Shown one piece after another: positions 58,020 through 64,000 of a DNA stretch of 64,000 bases. Position 1 is the stretch's first letter. Every line of letters starts with the position of its first letter. The notes beneath the pieces were generated by a model. That model was given only the letters and a program-made list of their open reading frames with translations. It made no database searches and was not told where the DNA came from. The position numbers and the translations under genes are program-made. This DNA is from Porodaedalea pini (Eukaryota; Basidiomycota; Agaricomycetes; Hymenochaetales; Hymenochaetaceae), in the NCBI GenBank assembly GCA_002794775.1, contig NBAY01000028.1, positions 62,001 to 126,000 of the forward strand, written 5' to 3'.

Positions 58020-58615
58020 CGTACTGGAGGGTGGTCCTCGAGAACCTTAAGGAAGTCTTTAGATAAGTTCTTATTGAAAACCGCATCTTGTGCGTGATCA
58101 GTCTCTATCATCTGGCCATAGAAGCCAGCAACCTCCTCCGACTCGATCGATTCGGGAGGTCGACGGGTTTGCCTAGCATTGACGTCTGATAAGAACTTCT
58201 GTGGTCAGGGAACGTGGAATGTGGAGGAACATAATGACATATTTCACCTTCACATCCGATGGCAATGGCTCATAGGCGGGAGGGAAGTAAACACCGTTGT
58301 GCTCTAGTGTATTCCACTTAATTGAGCCGTTGCCAAGTTGGGATCTTCGGCTTCCCACCATCGAAAGACCTCTTAACCCTCCTCTTCATCGTCCTTCTTT
58401 CCCCTCTTCTTCTTTCCCTGCGACAACAAGCCCTCTGCCTCCTCTTCCTTCTTCGCGTTTGTCATGCGCTTCTTCGCTCTCAGCTTCACGTCATCATCAG
58501 AGGCAGGCTCAGGTCTCGCATGCTTCTTGGCGGTGAGCAGCTTATCGTCGTTGGATGCATCTTCAGACTTTGCCTTTGTCTTGCCCTTGCCTTTGCCGTT
58601 AGCCATTCTGTTCGC
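58020..58615 (-). pseudogene. DNA topoisomerase I, N-terminal part (right arm)
   Basis: This is the mirror of 13130-13725. It includes [20 protein letters not shown] and the segment MIETDHAQDAVFNKNLSKDF. A stop before the acidic WWEAED segment differs from the left arm. Confidence 0.8.
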
Positions 58616-58844
58616 TTTCGCGGAAGCTTGCTGCTGAGATGCTCGGCGAGAAAGGCGGATGGGAAAACGGCCGACGTCTATGTTGAAACGTGTGGTGGGT
58701 CAGAGGGGGCAGGAGGAAGGGGCGAGGAAAGCGTGCTGGGTGAACAGGGCGAGGGAAGTTATGCCAATTGACCTTTTAGTGGCTGGCGTTGAGAAGGGAG
58801 AGATGGCTGCTGTTTCGTCACCACTGTGATATCTGTTTGAGACA

Positions 58845-59595
58845 AAAGGGTTGTGCATTACAGAAACCGGAGACGATCCAAATGCGATTGTACCCTCGCT
58901 TTTCGTGTGTTGCACACTGCGTGAGTTCTCTTCCTGCGGCAGCATTAAGCTCATGCTGACCGAGAGACGCCAACCCAAACGCATCGCCGAATGCACATTC
59001 GCAGTGTCCAACCTCCCGCAGTGGGAGACCGTAGAGCTTTGGCCATGCACGATTCGAATAGCATCGATCCTGTAAGAATTTTGATGCTAGAATGAGCACG
59101 GCGAGGAAGATGCGCCACGGGCAGAGGAGCGGCATGGGAAGAGGTGACAGCGGCCTGAGCTGTTTTGCTGGAATCTTGCAACACTTGTCGTTAGACTGCC
59201 TTTGAGTCTGCCTTTGAGTCTGCATCTACTGAGTTAATGGAAGCAAAGTGCCCATCTGGAGGACTGTCGGCACACACGATGTGTCGAACAGGTCCATTGA
59301 CATCAATTCCGTCGGAAGGCCGCAGACGTTGGACACGTCCAAAGAGGTATTCGCCTTCGACGAGGCAGACGCCTCGTCATCCTTCACGATCCTCTTATCC
59401 GACTCCAGCTTGCCTCTCACTCCCATGCCGTGCCTCTCTTGCTCCATGAGCTCTGTCACCTTCCCTCGCACCGCCTCGATGTGGCAGAGCGCCGACTGCA
59501 GGATGCTGCATGTTGTGCGTGAACGGTGGAGGACCTGTACGAAAGAACGAGATCCTTCTTGGACACAATGGTTGCGGCGTTGCTGCCAAAACCCT
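58845..59595 (-). pseudogene. Pho85-type cyclin fragment (right arm)
   Basis: This is the mirror of 12150-12900, with the same internal stop and frameshift. The cyclin-box piece FLAVLILASKFLQDRCYSNR is present. About 7 percent of residues differ from the left copy, more than in most other parts of the arms. Confidence 0.75.
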
Positions 59596-60301
59596 CGGCG
59601 AGAAAGGCAGATGGGAAAACGACTGACGTTGATGTTGAAGCGTGTGGTGGGTCGGATGGGGCAGGGGGAAGAGGCGAGGAAAGCGTGATGGGTGAACAGG
59701 GCGAGGGAAGTTATGCCAATTGATGTTTTAGTGGCTGGCGGTGAGAAGGGAGGGCTGGCGAGTGTTTCGTCACCACCGTAATATCTTTCTGAGTCGAAAA
59801 GATGACCGGGATGCTCTTAGGGTGTCGAATGTCGGTCAGACTTTTCACAGTGTGATCTAGAATTGAGCACATCAGTTAGGGAAATAGGACAAAACCAATC
59901 TATCTATCGACTTTGCGTGCGCGTCTCGGAAAGCCACCGACAATGGGAATGCTTGACTCACCGACCAGGGATGCCACGTAGTTTGCTTTTGACGGGTACG
60001 TCTTCGGGACTTGGGGTTATTTCAGTGGTTGAGGCACCGCTTCCTGCAGCACCGAGGAGGGTGGGTGCGGGGATTCTTGAGAGTCGGGAGCATCAGAGCA
60101 AGATGGCGACGGCGGCAGCATGGAAAAGGTATTAGATAAGAAGAGGAAGAAGCAGAATCAGCCAGGGAATCAGAAAGGAAGCAAGAAACTGACCTGAGAA
60201 CCGGGATTCTGAAGCTGCCGGTGTCTCTCAACATTCGAAAAGTGCTTAGATATTGTCGAGAGACCGGCTAGCACTGAATCCGCGGATTCCTCACTGTACT
60301 A

Positions 60302-60787
60302 CAGTCGAACCTCTCAATAAGAATAGGCCTCGGTGGATGGAACAGTTAATTCTTATTGGAAGGTAATTCTTAACAAGATTTCTTACATAAAGTGCACATG
60401 ATATATGCACCTATTTGAGAATGTATAAACTCAACTTCACTAACACTTTTGAGTGATTCATCAGGGTTCTGTGCACAGCAGAGCTCTATAGACATTCTGA
60501 AGAGGGTAGAAGAGCATTGAGGAGATGTCTAGAAGAGAGAAAAACATACTGCTAATTTTTTTGTTGTCCTCCAGGGCATGATTGTGTGTGACTTTCATGT
60601 GCCTAAGTGACCTCTCAATAAGAATTTTCCCTTATGTTTTTGTCCAAATTCTTATTCTTATTTCTTAATGAGAATTTATTCTTATTGGACCCTGAATTTA
60701 CTGTCTACCAACTTGGTGGACTGAAAATTTTATTCTTAACTAGAGGAAATTCTTATTGACAGTAATTCTTAATGAGAGGTTCGACTG
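60302..60787 (-). mobile_element. Pogo/Fot1-like MITE (right arm)
   Basis: This is the mirror of 4759-5244, flanked by TA, with the same CAGTCGAACCTCTCA termini. Confidence 0.85.
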
Positions 60788-61639
60788 TAGCTGGTCTCTC
60801 AACATTGTCTAAGTTGTGAGACCCTTTGTCAAGAGATGTGGAAAAGGCCAGAGACATGAGGCAGGGCTCCCCTGGCTAGCAACACGAAGCCATCAGAACC
60901 ACAAGATAGCCGGTCAGGTATGAAGTTCCGGGAGTGTGGGAGCACAAGCCATGTGAGGAAATAAAGAATCCAGAGGTATGTTGTTGGCATTGCTGTTGAC
61001 AGTACCTGAGATAGGGGCAAAAGCATCTGCTTTTCTAAACTCTTTGATAATTTCCTTGATGGCTTGCTGCTTAGCAGGATCACTGGTCAAGCATTGAAAG
61101 TGCATCATTGAGCTCACCAACTTCTTCAAGCACCTGAACATGATACATCGTCAATTCAGAATGCTCGTGGTTGTAATCCAGGATGTTCTGAGCCTATGGG
61201 ACATGTGTGCATCATCATGTGTGCATGACAGACTATTTCTCACAGTGCTTCAAACTGTTGTAACTGTGTCTGGAGGTTCGCAGCATTGTTCAAGGAGGTC
61301 TCAGGTCTCACTGTATGCATCTGACATGACAGAACGGCCCAGCAGCCCCACCTGGGGGTGAGGCTGTGTGCGGTCGTGTGCGGGCGCCGAATGGCACCAG
61401 GGTCCACCAGGGTCCGAACCCTGAGTGACCCTGAAGATCGGCAGTCACGTTGACATCAGCCGTCTCTCAACTTTTGCTAACTTTTGCTTAGTTATTTGGG
61501 TGTTCAGGTCACACATGTCTTAATGACAGCATTACTGGGGTGTTGTCACCCTACAACAGCTTCCACTACATACTCCAAATCTCCAATATGTCACTTTGCT
61601 ATATGAATAAAATGCATGCTATCGTCTCTTGGTTGAAGT

Positions 61640-62830
61640 TTGCGGATCCTACCACATCAACCTGCATTTCAAGCAGCTGAAGGCAACACACTCAACATGG
61701 TGAATGATGATGACAGCTCAAATAAGGAGAATGTTGCACCAACCAAGGAACCACGAAACCGCAGTGTCTACTCTGCTGCTGACAAAGCTGCCCTTGTTGA
61801 CTTTCTCATTGAGCAACTGGAAGCAGGTTGGGATGCTGACAACAACTTCAAGCCTATTGTCTGGACCAATGCTGAAACCAAACTCAATGAATTGCTTGTT
61901 CACGGTGCACCAAAGACCAGTGATAGCTGCAAGTCACAGTATGGATCAGTATGTATTCTTTCTTGCTTTGATTTGAACAGCCTCTAACACCAAAAAAAGT
62001 TAACTAGGTCTTTCAGGCTCGTCAAAGAGTTACGTGATAAATCAGGTGTTGGATGGGATGATGAAGAGAAACAGGTGATGGCACAAGATGGTGTTTGGGA
62101 TGATCTGATCAAGGTGAGTTACGTTGAATCCTGCTCATGCTCTACTGACCTGGGTCACTTATAGGCTAACAAGAAGTATCAGCCCTTCTTGAAACAGCCA
62201 TTTCCACTTTATGATGCACTACAGAGGCTGACTGAAGGTAAAGCAGCCAACGGGAAAGATGCGCTTTCTATCTCAGCCATCCTCAATAATGGCACATCGA
62301 CTCCAGAACAGACAGCAAGCCAAGAGACGGAATTGGATGGTGATGATGATTTTGAGAAGGAATTTAACATGGTGAGTTTTGAATAAATTGGTTGAAGCTT
62401 GATGCAGTACTGATATCATACATGATTGCTCAATGAGTTTGACAAAGATTCACAGCCATCTCAGGCTTCTGTGACATCACAGAGAGGTCGAAAGCGCTCT
62501 GCATCCATCAACCCTGACAGTGAACCCCGCTCTGCCAAGAAGAAAACTGCACACCCCACTGCTCCTGCTGCTGTCACTGACATGGCTGACGTGATCTGTG
62601 AGTTGGGCACATCACTCAATAAATCCAAGGACAGCCTGTTCCCACCAACACCCAAGTGGCTCACCGATGCAGTCAAACAGGCCCAACAAGACAAGAATCT
62701 CGATGTCAACAAGTGCACGAAACTCATAGGCCTCTTTACGGACAAAATGGCAGTTGCAGATGCATACCTTGCATTTGATGATCACGATATCAGGACAGCA
62801 TTTGTTCAATGGTCCATTAGCGGTCTTTAA
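61640..62830 (+). CDS. Harbinger-associated Myb/SANT-like protein (right arm)
   Basis: This is the mirror of 2716-3906. Likely start is 61697 (MVNDDDSS) and stop 62828-62830. The SANT-like pieces are ALVDFLIEQLEAGWDADNNF, WTNAETKLNELL and, in the next exon, LVKELRDKSGVGWDDEEKQV. It differs from the left copy at about 5 percent of residues in the last exon. The matching transposase would lie beyond the window end. Confidence 0.65.
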
Positions 62831-63169
62831 TCATTCATGGGATTTTTCTCTTTGCATGTTTACACATACCACACTCTTCAAATCCAGTTGATGATGTTTT
62901 GGCTAATATTTTGAAAATTCAGTTTGGAATCCTGCTGAATCTGAATCCAAACCTGAACCCGAATCGCGATGATAAACTCATTCGAATGCAAACTACACAT
63001 GACACACAACATCCAGCTGCTGCTGGCAGCACAGTGCCATATCGGCCTGAAAAACTGCAATGTGTACGGTGCCCAAGATCCATTACATCAATGCTGGAAA
63101 GACATGGGAGAAGATCATCTTTGCTTCATGCATCATCTTCACAGAGGGCCAATATGATGTGCATTGTCT

Positions 63170-63770
63170 TTGCCTGTTCATGCAGCCAGCACACTGTCAT
63201 CCAAAATCCCAGCCATGATCCTCACCGCATTGCATGACAAGACTATCATCATCTGGCAGCTCACACGCAACAACGAGTCTTACGGCTACCCAAAGTGTGT
63301 CCTCACTGGCCATAACCAACTCGTTTCTGACATTGTCATCTCCTCTGATGGTCAGTTTGCGCTCTCATCCTCCTGGGACCAGGCCCTCCATCTTTGGGAC
63401 CTCAACACTGGTGTGACTATCCACCGTTTTGTCGGCCATACTTCTGACGTCCTTTCTGTCAGTTTCTCTGCTGACAACAGACAAATTGTCCTGGCTCGTG
63501 TGACCAGAAGATTAAGGTCTAACGTACACCAGCGCAACTACCCGCCATTTTGCTGTCCATACTTCCGACATCCTTTCCATCAGTTCCTCGGCTGACAACA
63601 GACAGATTGTCTCTGGCTCGCGTGACCGGATGAGTAGGGTCTAACGTACACTGGCGCAACTACCCGCCGTTTCGTTGGCCATACTTCCGATGTCCTTTCC
63701 GTCGGTTTCTCGGCTGACAACAGACAAATTGTCTCTGGCTCGCACGACCAGACAATTAAGGTCTAGCAAA
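63170..63770 (+). pseudogene. RACK1-like WD40 fragment with amplified blade (right arm)
   Basis: This is the mirror of 1776-2376. The first pieces read [12 protein letters not shown] and [20 protein letters not shown], followed by [20 protein letters not shown]. Two further 120-bp units start near 63541 and 63662; the last reads [11 protein letters not shown] then [12 protein letters not shown] on restoring its own frame, so it is the best-preserved unit. Confidence 0.75.
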
Positions 63771-64000
63771 CACTGACCAACTCACGCATGTCAAAATGTG
63801 CTGGCAATCTACGAGATGGCATACGTGGACATCCGTGTCATTGCACTTTGCGACACCGATGCACCGCTGCAATTCATCGACGTCATGATCCCATCAAGCC
63901 CACTTCCATTGCCCTGTTGTTGCCCTCCTGTTAAGTACATGAATCGTGATTATATGTTGTATTGATCTTTTGCACTGTCTCGTCATACTGAGAACAAATA
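63771..64000. other. Right window edge, still inside the inverted repeat
   Basis: No gene is seen here; this mirrors 1546-1775, the 3' flank of the Harbinger transposase. It shows that the repeat continues past the window. Confidence 0.6.

Larger units (their letters stand above)
42548..64000 (-). repeat. Right arm of giant inverted duplication (cut by window end)
   Basis: This is the reverse-complement partner of 1546-31785. It carries empty target sites for all three left-arm-specific insertions, so it preserves the pre-insertion structure. Homology starts at TA 42548-42549 immediately before the CAGCC terminal repeat of a Tc1/mariner element and is still continuing at base 64000, so the real arm is longer than seen here. 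It has a few small extra bases relative to the left arm, including about 10 bp in a short G-rich tandem repeat near 47950. Confidence 0.95.

Noticed and set aside
1..64000. CRISPR arrays, tRNA or rRNA genes
   Set aside because: No spaced short direct repeats or recognisable tRNA/rRNA sequences were seen; the direct repeats present are LTRs, gene-fragment duplicates or the 5.2-kb units.

Overview
This window is repeat-rich accessory DNA from a filamentous fungus, most likely a basidiomycete (Agaricomycotina). The grounds are short GT-AG introns, two FunK1-type fungal protein kinases, a chromodomain-bearing Ty3/gypsy element, a multi-exon tyrosine-recombinase transposon gene, a PIF/Harbinger element and Tc1/mariner elements, together with broken copies of fungal host genes. 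No RNA genes, CRISPR arrays or ordinary housekeeping loci were seen.

The dominant feature is a very large inverted duplication. Bases 1546-31785 (left arm) return in reverse complement as 42548-64000 (right arm). Paired coordinates sum to 65546 at the outer end and to about 74334 at the inner end. The sum rises in three large steps because the left arm alone carries three later insertions: a 6194-bp Ty3/gypsy element (5544-11737), a 1741-bp LTR-like unit (14923-16663) and an 849-bp hairpin element (20147-20995). Each has a target duplication, and the empty site is preserved in the right arm. The right arm runs off the window end. Both inner ends stop exactly at the terminal inverted repeat of a Tc1/mariner element.

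Outer to inner, each arm holds: the second gene (Myb/SANT-like) of a Harbinger element plus a captured RACK1 fragment (the Harbinger transposase itself, 202-1535, is seen only on the left); a pogo/Fot1-like MITE; a mosaic of broken host genes (Pho85-type cyclin, DNA topoisomerase I, a PH-domain protein, a second cyclin piece, a CaMKK-like kinase); a tyrosine recombinase gene with a convergent SAP-like partner gene; an Argonaute pseudogene with two hairpin-forming lesions; an 878-residue gag-like gene; and a degenerate Tc1/mariner transposase with an approximately 400-bp TIR.

The 10.8-kb centre (31786-42547) is not part of the inverted repeat. It holds two direct tandem units of about 5.2 kb. 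Each unit has a scrambled Hsp70/Kar2 (BiP) relic followed by a FunK1 kinase gene on the minus strand. The first FunK1 has an intact 825-codon reading frame, while the second carries several frameshifts. Unit 2 also carries a 711-bp insertion flanked by a 12-bp duplication.

Decay is dominated by CpG transitions, often CGA to TGA. The arms have decayed in complementary ways: the left keeps intact gag-like and SAP-like genes but has a damaged recombinase, and the right keeps an open recombinase but nonsense copies of the other two. Mis-joining of the two haplotypes of a dikaryon is a serious alternative to a true chromosomal inverted duplication.
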